Shown: positions 1-7,547 of the stretch, one piece after another
How positions within the stretch are numbered: the stretch's first letter is position 1
Layout of the letters: each line of letters opens with the position of its first letter
Assembly: GCA_035279705.1 (NCBI GenBank)
Contig: DATEHG010000191.1
Location: 1-17,983 of the forward strand
Reading direction: 5' to 3'
Source: DATEHG01 sp035279705
GTDB taxonomy: Bacteria > Gemmatimonadota > Gemmatimonadetes > Gemmatimonadales > GWC2-71-9
Length of the DNA stretch: 17,983 bases
Position numbers and translations under genes: made by a program
Notes under the pieces: model-generated
The model's input: the letters and a program-made list of their open reading frames with translations, nothing else
What the model was told of the DNA's origin: nothing
Database searches by the model: none

Positions 1-2115
1 CACATTCATCGCCAGCGTGTCCCCCGTCGCCGGATCGGAAACCATTGCAGTGGGATAGAAGCAGCACGGGACCGGGTTCGCGAACAGGGCGTAGACCTCC
101 TGGCCGGGTGTGCCGGTGACCGTGTACTCGTCCCAGTCGCCCGGCACGCCGATCGACTCGGTGGTGACCGAGTCCCCGACCGCCAGGTTCGCGGCATGGG
201 ACTCTGGGGCCGTCGGCACGGGCACCACGGCAATCCGATACGCGCCCCGGTCCGTCAGCGCGGGGGACGAGCTGCCCGACGAGACGGACATGGTGTACCA
301 GCCGGTGGCCGAGATGTCCATCCGCGTCGTCTGGTGATCCGTCAGTGCTGCCGCGGCGGGTCCGCTGCCCACCACGGCGAGCGGCGCAGTCGGACCCAAC
401 GGCCCGGTGATGAAGGCCGAGACGCCGCTCGTGGTCGCGGCCGCGCCCAGCGCCTGGATCATCACATTGATGTGCTGCCCGTTGACGGCGTGGAAGTGGT
501 AGGTGTCCTGGTCCCCCGGCACGTCGATCGACTCGGCCTGGACGGTGTCCCCAATGGCAATCGTGTCAGAGACCGTCTCCGTGCGGAAACTGAAACCGAA
601 CAACCACAATGAATACGCGCCGCGCAGGTGAGGCCTCCCGTCCCACGCGTACTCGTGCACCCGCACGATGTAGGTGCCCGGCTTGAGGGCCATGGCGCCC
701 ACGCCGGCCGCCGCTCCGCTGGCGTTCGAGTACACCGCCGCCAGGACCTGTCCGGTGATTGAATCCGCAATGGCCAGCTCGAACGAGCCGATGCCGGGCG
801 CCGCAATGAAGAAATTGGCGCCGGTCGAATCCGCCACGTGCACCCGGAACTCATCCACGTCCCCGGGGCTATCGATGCTCTCGCCGGAAAGGCTGTCACC
901 GAGTGCCAGGAGGTCCGGTACGGCCTCAGGGTGTCGGTTCACGCGGTACAGGAGCAAGCGATAGGGCCCCGTGCTGGTACCGCCCTCCGGCCCCGCCCCA
1001 CCAACCCGCAGGCGATACGTCCCGGTCGTCCCGGCGTGAATCACCGTGGTCACCTGGCCGAGCAGCGTGGGATCCGTGCCCATGCTGAGGACCGAGGCGA
1101 GGACACTGTCGCCCGGATCCACCGCATCCAGTTGCAGCTGCTCCCCGGCTGACCCGGGGCCCGCCTGCAGGAAGGCGTAGTAGTCCTCCCCGGCAGTCGC
1201 GCTGAAGGTGAACTCGTCGAGGTCCCCGATCCGGTCGATCGATTCGCCGCTGATCGTGTCGCCCGGCACGATCGCCGCCGGCAGGTGCTCGGGGGCACGA
1301 TCGATCGCGTAGCTCCAGAACCGGTAGGCGCCGTGAAACGACAACGCCCCCGCCGAGAGGGCGGAGGGAGAGCTGAACCGGAAGCCGTAGCTGCCTGCGC
1401 TTGCGGCGTGGAGCCGACGGGTCGTCAGTGAGGCCGGCGTGCCCGACGGGAAATCGGTGACGCTGATCCCGGTCCCCGACGGGTCCAGCACCGTCAAGCC
1501 CAGCGGGCCGAGTCCGGCAACAGCCGGGGCCTCCGCAAGGAGTACGAAATCCTGGCCCGCCGACAGGTTGGCTCGGAACACGTCTTGATCCTGGGCGGGC
1601 TCCAGGGTCTCCCCGCTCACCGTGTCCCCGATGCTGAAGTCTGCCGGGCGATTCTCCGGCGATTCGTTGATCGGGTAGACCAGCAGTTTGAGGGTGACCG
1701 TGGTGACCGCCGGGCTCCGGCGGACGGTCAGGATCCGGGTGCCACCCGCACCCCCGTCGATCTCCATGACCGGACTGGCCGAGAGGGCCGCCCCCCCTGA
1801 CTGGGCGAAGAAGGGGCCGTATGTCCCGTTCCCCGTTGAGTCCCCGAGGTAGAGGGCCATGGGGCCCTGGCTGACGGTCGCGAAGAGGACGTAATTGGAC
1901 CCCGCCGTCGTCACGAACTTGAAGGTTTCCATGGAATCGCCGGCCGAAAGCGTCTCGCTCGTCACGACGCCAACCTCGAGCGAGTCGCTGTGGACGCTCG
2001 GTGCCGTCGGCGAATCGCACGAACCGACGACCGCGATGGCCGCGGCCAAGTACACGCTGCGCAGTGCTGCCCGTCGCGAGTTCGGCGATCCCGTCGATCT
2101 CAAGTCGTTGCTCAT
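1..2115 (-). CDS. PPC-repeat lipoprotein, C-terminus beyond the left edge
   Basis: The reading frame is open from the ATG at 2115 to base 1 (705 residues, no stop). The start is followed by a basic N-terminus, a hydrophobic stretch (residues 20-31) and a lipobox V-G-S-C with Cys33, so it is probably a membrane-anchored lipoprotein. The rest is six tandem modules of 114-125 residues, beginning near residues 49, 163, 285, 406, 522 and 647. Each opens with a motif like GDTVSGESID-x-PGD-x-D-F/Y, followed by a short AG-containing beta-strand pattern. This matches the bacterial pre-peptidase C-terminal (PPC) beta-sandwich, normally found beside secreted peptidases. No catalytic domain is visible in this part, so binding, adhesion or surface display is an inference. 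No Shine-Dalgarno is evident; a CATAAT-like -10 lies 30 bp upstream. The first module is the most divergent. The family call is from motif only. Confidence 0.8.
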   Translation of the reverse strand, partial: MSNDLRSTGSPNSRRAALRSVYLAAAIAVVGSCDSPTAPSVHSDSLEVGVVTSETLSAGDSMETFKFVTTAGSNYVLFATVSQGPMALYLGDSTGNGTYGPFFAQSGGAALSASPVMEIDGGAGGTRILTVRRSPAVTTVTLKLLVYPINESPENRPADFSIGDTVSGETLEPAQDQDVFRANLSAGQDFVLLAEAPAVAGLGPLGLTVLDPSGTGISVTDFPSGTPASLTTRRLHAASAGSYGFRFSSPSALSAGALSFHGAYRFWSYAIDRAPEHLPAAIVPGDTISGESIDRIGDLDEFTFSATAGEDYYAFLQAGPGSAGEQLQLDAVDPGDSVLASVLSMGTDPTLLGQVTTVIHAGTTGTYRLRVGGAGPEGGTSTGPYRLLLYRVNRHPEAVPDLLALGDSLSGESIDSPGDVDEFRVHVADSTGANFFIAAPGIGSFELAIADSITGQVLAAVYSNASGAAAGVGAMALKPGTYIVRVHEYAWDGRPHLRGAYSLWLFGFSFRTETVSDTIAIGDTVQAESIDVPGDQDTYHFHAVNGQHINVMIQALGAAATTSGVSAFITGPLGPTAPLAVVGSGPAAAALTDHQTTRMDISATGWYTMSVSSGSSSPALTDRGAYRIAVVPVPTAPESHAANLAVGDSVTTESIGVPGDWDEYTVTGTPGQEVYALFANPVPCCFYPTAMVSDPATGDTLAMNV

Positions 2116-2416
2116 GCGGGTCCGGTCGTGGGTCCAGGTGACGCGATTATGAAAGAATCGGGCTCGGCGTTGCGCCCGTGCACAGTTCGGGCCATTGCTG
2201 CCTGTCTTTTCCCGATCGACCGCATCACTCTCGCGCGGGCACAAGTGCCCCTAGGCGACCTTAAGCGAGCTGGCCAATCACAGCCGGCCCGCTCTAAAGG
2301 GCCGATCGGATGATTCCGGGCGCCGGGAATGCACTGGCTGTTCGGGCAGTATTCCGGAAGAAGGTACCTGTTGCCGAGCTGGAAGGGCAGAAGGCGGAAT
2401 TCAAGTCAGGGTCGAC

Positions 2417-2448
2417 GAGCGGACCGGCGGATCGGCGAATCGGCGGAG
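2417..2448. repeat. 8-bp-period tandem tract, four units
   Basis: Four consecutive octamers in register: GAGCGGAC, CGGCGGAT, CGGCGAAT, CGGCGGAG. It lies in the spacer between two minus-strand genes. The unit resembles the complement of the tract at 9407-9478. Confidence 0.75.
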
Positions 2449-2482
2449 TGTCGAAACTCTGATCCAACCTAGTCAACCTCTC

Positions 2483-2506
2483 CGTCTGTCCGTCTGTCCG
2501 TCTCTC
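2483..2506. repeat. 8-bp-period tandem tract abutting a stop codon
   Basis: Two exact CGTCTGTC units and one CGTCTCTC. In the gene direction (minus) these read ACGGACAG-type units. Counting in octamers from the tract, the TGA stop of the YceI-TPR gene (2510-2512) ends exactly at a unit boundary, with one degenerate unit GGGGAGAG between. Confidence 0.75.
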
Positions 2507-2509
2507 CCC

Positions 2510-3526
2510 TCACTGCGCCCGCAATCGCAGCTGCAGCGCCAGGGTGTTGTCGGGATCGGCGGCGACGGCATCCCGCAGCGCCGACTGCGCGTCCGCTCTT
2601 CGCCCCATGCGCAGGTAGACCTCCCCGAGCCGGGCCAGGACCTCCGCTCGATCGCCGGAGGGCGCGGTCCGCAGCGTTTCCCGGGCGAATTCCAGGATGC
2701 GGCGCGCGTCATCCAGGTGGTGCATCTGAACTCGGCGCATCGCCGCCTTTTCGAATTCCCACGCCGAGGCGTTGATGGTGGTGTCCGTGGGGTCGGCGAC
2801 CAGGGTTCGGGCTGTCGCCAATCCCCGGCTGAGCTGACCGGAGTCGGCGGCGTTGAAGAGCAGCTGGCCGATCGAGCGGCGGGACTTGGAGCCCCATCCC
2901 AGGTTGAAATAGTCCCAGAGGCGGGCCCCGATCTCCATTTCGACCGTCACCGAGTCACTGATGGCATGGTTCCAGAAATCGGGACCGATGACACCGAAGT
3001 CCCGCCGGTTGAGCGTCACGCTCGCACCGAAGCTGATCCGCCAGTTCCCGAACGGGTCCACCCCCATCGGCTCGAGCACCCGGGCCTCGAAACGCACCGG
3101 CCGGCTGCTGTCCCGGATGGTCAGCACCCCTTCGATGCTGATGCCGCCGGCGGACGGCGTTGCCCGGGTGCTGTGGAACCGCATCTCGGGAAACCGGGCC
3201 GCATCGAAGAAGTTCGGCCGCTTGAGATCGGTGTCCCGCTCTTCGACGCCGGTTGCGACGCTCGCCACCCTGGCGACGAAATCGAGCGACGAATGCGATG
3301 GCTCGGCGGGATCGTAGAACAGATCGGCACCCCAATCGGTGAACGATCCGCGTACCCGGTTGAAACCGACGAGCCGGACCGTGAAATCCAGGATCGAGTG
3401 CGCCGCGTCCACCGTATACACCTGCCCGCCCCCGGGAAGGGGATCGAAGGGTCTGGCGGGCTCCTGTGACGACAAGGGATGAACGGCAGCGACTGCGGCG
3501 AGGACCATCAGTGACGCGCGCGTCAT
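2510..3526 (-). CDS. Exported YceI-domain protein with C-terminal TPR-like region
   Basis: 338 residues from the ATG at 3526. That start gives a good signal peptide (basic MTR, hydrophobic 5-16, probable cleavage before QEPA near residue 21). An in-frame start at 3604 would bury it behind 26 Arg/Pro-rich residues. Residues about 36-200 are a YceI-like lipocalin-fold domain: Y-T-V-D-x-x-H-S-x-L-D-F at the first strand, a central V-G-F-N-R-V-R-G-S-F segment, R-F-P-E-M-R-F and a late N-R-R-D-F-G-V. YceI proteins bind polyisoprenoid-type or similar amphiphiles in the periplasm, but the ligand here is unknown. Residues about 255-335 are helical with a TPR-like A-x-x-x-L-G-E-V-Y-L-R-M-G-R-x-x-D-A pattern. 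YceI domains normally stand alone at about 190 residues, so the extension is unusual. It may be co-transcribed with the small ORF 67 bp upstream. Confidence 0.85.
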   Translation of the reverse strand: MTRASLMVLAAVAAVHPLSSQEPARPFDPLPGGGQVYTVDAAHSILDFTVRLVGFNRVRGSFTDWGADLFYDPAEPSHSSLDFVARVASVATGVEERDTDLKRPNFFDAARFPEMRFHSTRATPSAGGISIEGVLTIRDSSRPVRFEARVLEPMGVDPFGNWRISFGASVTLNRRDFGVIGPDFWNHAISDSVTVEMEIGARLWDYFNLGWGSKSRRSIGQLLFNAADSGQLSRGLATARTLVADPTDTTINASAWEFEKAAMRRVQMHHLDDARRILEFARETLRTAPSGDRAEVLARLGEVYLRMGRRADAQSALRDAVAADPDNTLALQLRLRAQ

Positions 3527-3593
3527 GGGCGATCCGGAGGGAGGCTTTCTCAGTACGCGGCGGAGGGGTCGGAGTTTCCGGGGCGAGCGGGGC

Positions 3594-3758
3594 TCAGCCG
3601 GCAAACGCAGAGCACCGAATCACCTGACGACCGGCTGCAATCGCGAAGCATGTCGGGGGCAGCCTGGCGTTGCAGCCGGCCGGCGCCGCAGTGGGGCGCC
3701 GCGCGCAGGCCGCCAGGAGCAACAGGCAAATCAGCAGATTGCGGCGGTAGTCGGTCAC
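3594..3758 (-). CDS. Small putative lipoprotein, 54 aa
   Basis: A short frame starting with GTG at 3758, preceded by GGGGAGAGAA, a credible Shine-Dalgarno five bases before the start. It encodes a basic N-terminus (MTDYRRN), a hydrophobic run L-L-I-C-L-L-L-L-A-A-C with a lipobox L-A-A-C, and a 36-residue tail with three more cysteines. The frame extends upstream to 3845, but that portion lacks a signal sequence. No family is recognised. It sits 67 bp upstream of the YceI-TPR gene on the same strand and could be its operon partner. Short length keeps confidence moderate: a chance frame in GC-rich DNA cannot be excluded, although lipobox plus ribosome site together argue for a real gene. Confidence 0.45.
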   Translation of the reverse strand: MTDYRRNLLICLLLLAACARRPTAAPAGCNARLPPTCFAIAAGRQVIRCSAFAG

Positions 3759-3988
3759 TTCTCTCCCCGGAATGCGACCTGAACGCGCCGGACAGTGCCG
3801 CAGGATGCCCGAATCGCGGCATTGCAGCCCCGGACTAGTCACCAAATCAGTCTAACGAGCGATGCATTTGCCTCGGCCGACCCGGTACCCTTGTGCTACG
3901 ACCCGAGCGAGCTGTGGGCCGGCGCGGTAGTACCCGGCGCCGGACACCGAGAGCCGCCGGCCAGTTCACGCAGTCTTCAAGGAAAGCG

Positions 3989-4825
3989 ATGGAACGTTCC
4001 ATGGACCGAAGAGAGAATCATTGGACTCGAAGCAGGACGCTGCGGGCACTGGTGCTGGCCGCCTTTGTCGCCGGCTGCAGCAGCAACTCACCAGGACCTG
4101 ATCCGTCACCGATCGATCCCGGCACCGGCACTGGCACCGGCGGCGCAGGGGGCCACGGCCCCGCCCCCGTGACCCTCGGTACCGCCGGCAACTATGTGCT
4201 GCTGGCGAAGACCGCCACCTCGAATGTCCCCACCTCCACCATCACCGGCAACGTCGGCCTGAGCCCGGCCGCGGCCAGCTTCATCACGGGATTTGCCCTG
4301 GTGCTTCCCGCCGGCGGCTCCGCCTCGACCTCCTCACAGGTCACCGGCAGCGTCTACGCCGCCGACTACGGGGTCCCGACGCCAGTCAATCTGACCACCG
4401 CCATCGGCGACATGCAGGCTGCATACACCGATGCCGCCGGACGCCCGACGCCGGACCACAGCGAACTCTCGCATGGCAATATCGGCGGCATGACGCTGCC
4501 GGCCGGGCTCTACAAGTGGACCACCACCGTGACGATTCCGTCCAGTGTCACGCTCCATGGCGGCGCCAACGATGTGTGGATCTTCCAGGTGGCCGGAGGG
4601 ATCACCCAGTCGTCCGCCACCCGGGTCAACCTCACCGGTGGCGCGCTGCCGCAGAATGTCTTCTGGCAGGTCGCAGGCGTCGTGAGTGTGGGAACGACCG
4701 CGCATCTGGAGGGGATCGTGCTGGCGAAGACGGCGATCACGCTCAAGACCGGCGCCACCGTCAACGGCCGGCTGCTGGCTCAGACCGCTGTTACGCTGGC
4801 GGGCAACACGGTCGTCGAACCGTAG
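3989..4825 (+). CDS. Ice-binding-type (DUF3494) lipoprotein
   Basis: 278 residues. The ATG at 3989 has AAGGA six to seven bases upstream; longer in-frame starts add an Arg-rich leader with no signal features. A signal peptide ends in a lipobox V-A-G-C (Cys30), then a Pro/Gly/Thr-rich linker (31-60) suggests tethering to a membrane. Residues about 61-278 form the DUF3494 / ice-binding-like beta-solenoid: L-G-T-A-G-N-Y-V-L-L-A-K-T near the start, T-I-T-G-N-V-G-L-S-P, G-G-M-T-L-P-A-G-L-Y-K, D-V-W-I-F-Q-V-A-G, and the closing repeats K-T-A-I-T-L-K-T-G-A-T-V-N-G-R-L-L-A-Q-T-A-V-T-L. Members include ice-binding antifreeze proteins of cold-adapted microbes, but the domain is also common in non-cold bacteria, where its role is unknown. 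Ice binding here is therefore a possibility, not a conclusion. It is a single plus-strand gene, divergent from 3758 across a 230-bp spacer with no clear promoter. Confidence 0.9.
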   Translation: MERSMDRRENHWTRSRTLRALVLAAFVAGCSSNSPGPDPSPIDPGTGTGTGGAGGHGPAPVTLGTAGNYVLLAKTATSNVPTSTITGNVGLSPAAASFITGFALVLPAGGSASTSSQVTGSVYAADYGVPTPVNLTTAIGDMQAAYTDAAGRPTPDHSELSHGNIGGMTLPAGLYKWTTTVTIPSSVTLHGGANDVWIFQVAGGITQSSATRVNLTGGALPQNVFWQVAGVVSVGTTAHLEGIVLAKTAITLKTGATVNGRLLAQTAVTLAGNTVVEP

Positions 4826-4844
4826 CCCCCCGGTTCTACTGCTG

Positions 4845-4880
4845 AAACAACAGGCCGCCGCGAGGCGGCTTGTTCGTTTC
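4845..4880. terminator. Shared hairpin terminator between convergent genes
   Basis: GCCGCC-GCGA-GGCGGC forms a perfect 6-bp GC stem with a tetraloop, extended by AACAA/TTGTT after a 3-base bulge. An A-rich left flank and T-rich right flank (TTGTTCGTTT) let it act in both directions for the genes ending at 4825 (plus) and 4915 (minus). Confidence 0.75.
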
Positions 4881-4914
4881 CGGCAGCGATACTTCGTCCC
4901 TGACTCCGGTCCGG

Positions 4915-5172
4915 TCAGCCGTGGCGATCCAGCCGCTGCCCCTCGGGGAGCCTCGCCAGTAACCGCTCCGTGAAATCGGTGCGCTCGGCCAGTTCCGCCA
5001 TCTCCTGCCGCACCTGGCGCAGCTCATCGCGCAGGTGTTCCACTTCCTGTGGATCAACGCCCTTCTGCGCAGTGCCCTCGATCCTTCTGGCCAGGGCCCG
5101 GGCCAGCGGAGCCAGGATCCAGAATCCCCCGCCGAAGACGAAGAAGATGACCACCAGCTCGCGGATTTCCAT
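4915..5172 (-). CDS. Small membrane protein with coiled coil, PspB-like
   Basis: 85 residues from the ATG at 5172. Residues 5-25 are one hydrophobic helix with a G-G-G turn, followed by a basic patch (R-A-L-A-R-R) and a charged heptad region (about 40-75) ending in T-D-F-T-E-R-L-L-A. This plan, one helix then a coiled coil ending in an E-R-(I/L)-L motif, resembles phage-shock protein PspB and its many unnamed relatives, which sit in the inner membrane and signal envelope stress through PspC and PspA. No pspA or pspC is next to it, so the functional link is weak. The reading frame is open far upstream, but this start places the helix at the N-terminus as expected. The nearest GGAG is about 13 bases upstream, which is a poor ribosome site. 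Confidence 0.65.
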   Translation of the reverse strand: MEIRELVVIFFVFGGGFWILAPLARALARRIEGTAQKGVDPQEVEHLRDELRQVRQEMAELAERTDFTERLLARLPEGQRLDRHG

Positions 5173-5263
5173 AGGATTCGACCACTCCGCTTGAAGGATT
5201 GCGGGCCCGTTCGCGGCGCCTGGCAGCGGCCCGGCCCGAGCCATCGTACAAGAATCCCGTCCG

Positions 5264-5302
5264 GAAAAGTAACGGGCGGGACCCGTTGCGGATCCCGCCC
5301 GT
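5264..5302 (-). terminator. Rho-independent terminator of the aldehyde dehydrogenase operon
   Basis: A perfect 10-bp stem, ACGGGCGGGA paired with TCCCGCCCGT (5272-5281 and 5293-5302), has an 11-base loop. On the minus strand it is followed by TTACTTTT. It begins 22 bases after the DUF779 stop codon. Confidence 0.85.
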
Positions 5303-5324
5303 GCCGTCGCGGTCGTGGTGATGC

Positions 5325-5717
5325 CTACCCTGCCCCTCCCAGCCGCGGCGGGCACGCCTCCAGCCAGGCCTGCTCGGCGGGGTCGAAGACCCGCGACCGG
5401 GTCAGGAACCGGACGCCAAGCGGAGCCTCCAGCGAAAATCCCCCGCCCCGACCCGGCACCACGTCGATCAGCAGCTGGGTGTGCCGCCAGGCCTCGAACT
5501 GCAGGCCACCGATGTAGACGGGAGCGCCCGCCACGTCGCCGAGGTGGACATCGCGGGAGCCGACCTTGAAACCCGCGGCCGGGTAGCACATCGGGGAGCT
5601 GCCGTCGCAGCAGCCCCCCGACTGGTGGAACATCAGCGGGCCGTGCTCCGCCTCCAGCTCGCGGAGCACGGCCTCGGCGGCCGGGGTGATGTCGACCCTG
5701 CGCACGGCGCCGGTCAC
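5325..5717 (-). CDS. DUF779 family protein, partner of acetaldehyde dehydrogenase
   Basis: 130 residues from a GTG at 5717, two bases after the dehydrogenase stop. The frame is open further upstream only because it runs through the dehydrogenase gene. The DUF779 signature is clear: H-Q-S-G-G-C-C-D-G-S-S-P-M-C (residues 31-44, Cys36, Cys37 and Cys44), then G-D-V-x-x-x-P-V-Y-I-G and F-E-x-W-x-H-T-Q-L-x-I-D-V-V-x-G-R-G-G-G-F-S-L-E (about 60-97). This family is nearly always encoded beside exaC/acoD-type aldehyde dehydrogenases. The cysteine cluster suggests metal binding or a redox role, but the biochemical function is not established. Spacing implies translational coupling with the upstream gene, and the strong hairpin at 5264-5302 ends the operon. 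Confidence 0.9.
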   Translation of the reverse strand: MTGAVRRVDITPAAEAVLRELEAEHGPLMFHQSGGCCDGSSPMCYPAAGFKVGSRDVHLGDVAGAPVYIGGLQFEAWRHTQLLIDVVPGRGGGFSLEAPLGVRFLTRSRVFDPAEQAWLEACPPRLGGAG

Positions 5718-5719
5718 GC

Positions 5720-7273
5720 TCAGAAGAAACCGAGTTTCTTGGGGCTGTAGCTGACCAGCAGGTTCTTGGTCTGCTGATAGTGGTCGAGCATCATCCGGTG
5801 ATTCTCCCGCCCGATGCCCGACTGCTTGTACCCGCCGAAGGCCGCATGGGCCGGGTAGAGATGATAGCAGTTGGTCCACACCCGGCCGGCCTTGATGGCC
5901 CTGCCCATCCGGTAGCAGGTGTTGGCGTCGCGGCTCCAGACTCCGGCACCCAGGCCGTACAGGGTGTCATTGGCAATGGCCAGCGCGTCCTCCATCGTCT
6001 TGAACCTGGTGACCGATACCACCGGACCGAAGATCTCTTCCTGGAAGATCCGCATCCGGTTGTGTCCCTCGAAGATGGTCGGCTGCATGTAGTAGCCGTC
6101 CTTGAGCTCGCCGGGGTGGACCCGCCGCTCGCCGCCGGTGAGGACCCGTGCGCCCTCCTGCTTCCCGATCGCGATGTAGCTCAGGATTTTCTCCAGCTGA
6201 TCGTTGGATGCCTGGGCGCCGATCATGGTCGTTGCATCGAGGGGATTGCCCTCGACGATGGCCCTGGTCCGCGCCACGGCCCGCTCCATGAACCGGTCGT
6301 AGATCGAGTCCTGCACCAGGGCCCGCGAGGGACAGGTGCAGACCTCGCCCTGGTTGAGGGCAAAGAGAGCAAAGCCTTCCAGCGCCTTGTCGAAGAAGTC
6401 GTCGTCGGCGTCCATCACGTCGGCGAAGAAGATGTTGGGAGACTTGCCGCCCAGCTCGAGGGTGACGGGAATCAGGTTCTCGGAGGCATACTGCATGATG
6501 AGCCGCCCGGTGGTCGTTTCGCCGGTGAAAGCGACCTTCGCCACCCGCGGGCTCGAGGCCAGCGGCTTGCCCGCTTCGACGCCGAAGCCCTGCACCACGT
6601 TGACCACGCCGCTGGGCAGGATGTCGGCGATCAGCTCCATGAACGCCATGATCGAAACCGGCGTCTGCTCGGCGGGCTTGAGCACCACGCAGTTTCCGGC
6701 CGCGAGGGCCGGCGCCAGCTTCCAGACCGCCATGAGCAGCGGGAAGTTCCACGGAATGATCTGGGCCACCACGCCGAGCGGCTCGTGGAAGTGATAGGCG
6801 ACGGTATCGTGGTCGAGTTCACCCACCGAGCCTTCCTGGGCCCGGATGGCGCCGGCGAAGTAGCGGAAGTGGTCGATGGCGAGCGGCAGGTCGGCGTGGG
6901 TGGTTTCCCGGATCGGCTTGCCGTTGTCGATGGTCTCGATCAGGGCGATGGCATCGAGATTCTGTTCCAGCCGGTCGGCGATCCGGTTGATGATGTTGGC
7001 CCGGGTGGCGGGGCTGGTGATGTTCCAGCTCAGGGCGGCGGCGTGTGCCGCGTCGAGGGCCCGGTCGACATCCTCGTGAGTCGAGCGGGCGACTTCGCAG
7101 AGCGGCTGGCCGGTGATCGGGGTGACGTTGGTGAAGTACTGACCCCGTGCGGGGGGGACGTACTCCCCGCCGATCCAGTTGTCGTACCGGGCACGGATCG
7201 GAATTGTCATCTTCGCGGCGGGGGCCGTGAACGGAATGGAGGCCGTTCCGCTCGGCTGCAGGGTTGAGGTCAT
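5720..7273 (-). CDS. NAD-dependent aldehyde dehydrogenase (ExaC/AcoD type)
   Basis: 517 residues, oxidising an aldehyde (acetaldehyde in characterised relatives) to the acid with NAD, in the cytoplasm. Visible landmarks: P-W-N-F-P with Asn174, L-K-P-A-E with Lys199, the general-base motif L-E-L-G-G-K with Glu273, the nucleophile motif N-Q-G-E-V-C-T-C-P-S-R with Cys312, and E-E-I-F-G-P near 412. The paired Cys-Thr-Cys is typical of the ExaC/AcoD/AldB branch, as is the DUF779 neighbour. The ATG at 7273 has GGAG eight bases upstream; the next Met (residue 22) begins the core family sequence, so the first 21 residues are an extension. A possible sigma-54 promoter lies about 60-75 bp upstream, in line with sigma-54 control of some acoD/aldB-type genes. 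The exact substrate is not shown by sequence. Confidence 0.93.
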   Translation of the reverse strand: MTSTLQPSGTASIPFTAPAAKMTIPIRARYDNWIGGEYVPPARGQYFTNVTPITGQPLCEVARSTHEDVDRALDAAHAAALSWNITSPATRANIINRIADRLEQNLDAIALIETIDNGKPIRETTHADLPLAIDHFRYFAGAIRAQEGSVGELDHDTVAYHFHEPLGVVAQIIPWNFPLLMAVWKLAPALAAGNCVVLKPAEQTPVSIMAFMELIADILPSGVVNVVQGFGVEAGKPLASSPRVAKVAFTGETTTGRLIMQYASENLIPVTLELGGKSPNIFFADVMDADDDFFDKALEGFALFALNQGEVCTCPSRALVQDSIYDRFMERAVARTRAIVEGNPLDATTMIGAQASNDQLEKILSYIAIGKQEGARVLTGGERRVHPGELKDGYYMQPTIFEGHNRMRIFQEEIFGPVVSVTRFKTMEDALAIANDTLYGLGAGVWSRDANTCYRMGRAIKAGRVWTNCYHLYPAHAAFGGYKQSGIGRENHRMMLDHYQQTKNLLVSYSPKKLGFF

Positions 7274-7331
7274 GGCTGGTGCTCCGGCAGAGGTCGGGTG
7301 AGGGGGTCGGATCGAACCGCGGTGCCCCCAA

Positions 7332-7347
7332 GGCAAAGGCGGAGCCA
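7332..7347 (-). promoter_or_regulatory. Possible sigma-54 (-24/-12) promoter
   Basis: On the minus strand TGGCTCCGCCTTTGCC matches the TGGCAC-N5-TTGC layout: GG and GC are at the required spacing (seven bases between TGGC and TTGC), with mismatches in the inner TGGCAC block. The predicted start would leave about 50 bases before the dehydrogenase ATG. No enhancer-binding palindrome was recognised. A chance match in GC-rich DNA is possible. Confidence 0.35.
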
Positions 7348-7547
7348 GTCCGGCCCGGCGCTGGTGGCCCACGGTCCAACGCAAGCTGAGAGCAGGCGCT
7401 TGAGCCGGGGGTGAAGGGACCGTGAAGATTTCTTGCCGGGGGACAGTCGTCTGCCCGAACTCCCTTCGCCCGGCGTGGCCATGCTCCACCGCTGCAGGAT
7501 TCATCCGTGCCTTCCGGAGCCGCAGAAATTCCCGGCGACCCGCTTCC

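Larger units (their letters stand above)
2116..2509. other. Spacer with inverted repeats, possible -10 and octamer tracts
   Basis: This 394-bp spacer holds no convincing gene. On the minus strand, CATAAT at 2146-2151 could be the -10 of the lipoprotein promoter, with no good -35. A short inverted repeat, GGGCAC-AA-GTGCCC (2237-2250), could be an operator. CGGCCC/GGGCCG (2285-2304) could form a 6-bp stem. The left-most third is the likely promoter region; the right third contains two 8-bp-period tracts described separately. Confidence 0.4.

Noticed and set aside
926..2020. A 364-residue minus-strand frame inside the PPC lipoprotein
   Set aside because: It is Arg/Gly/Pro-rich with no repeats at protein level. 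The overlapping frame from 2115 has a signal peptide and six coherent modules and is open to the edge.
4915..5172. Complete phage-shock (psp) operon
   Set aside because: Only one small PspB-like protein is present; pspA, pspC and pspF are not in the window.
5780..7267. A 495-residue plus-strand frame opposite the aldehyde dehydrogenase
   Set aside because: It is a codon-bias shadow of the dehydrogenase with no motif or plausible ribosome site.
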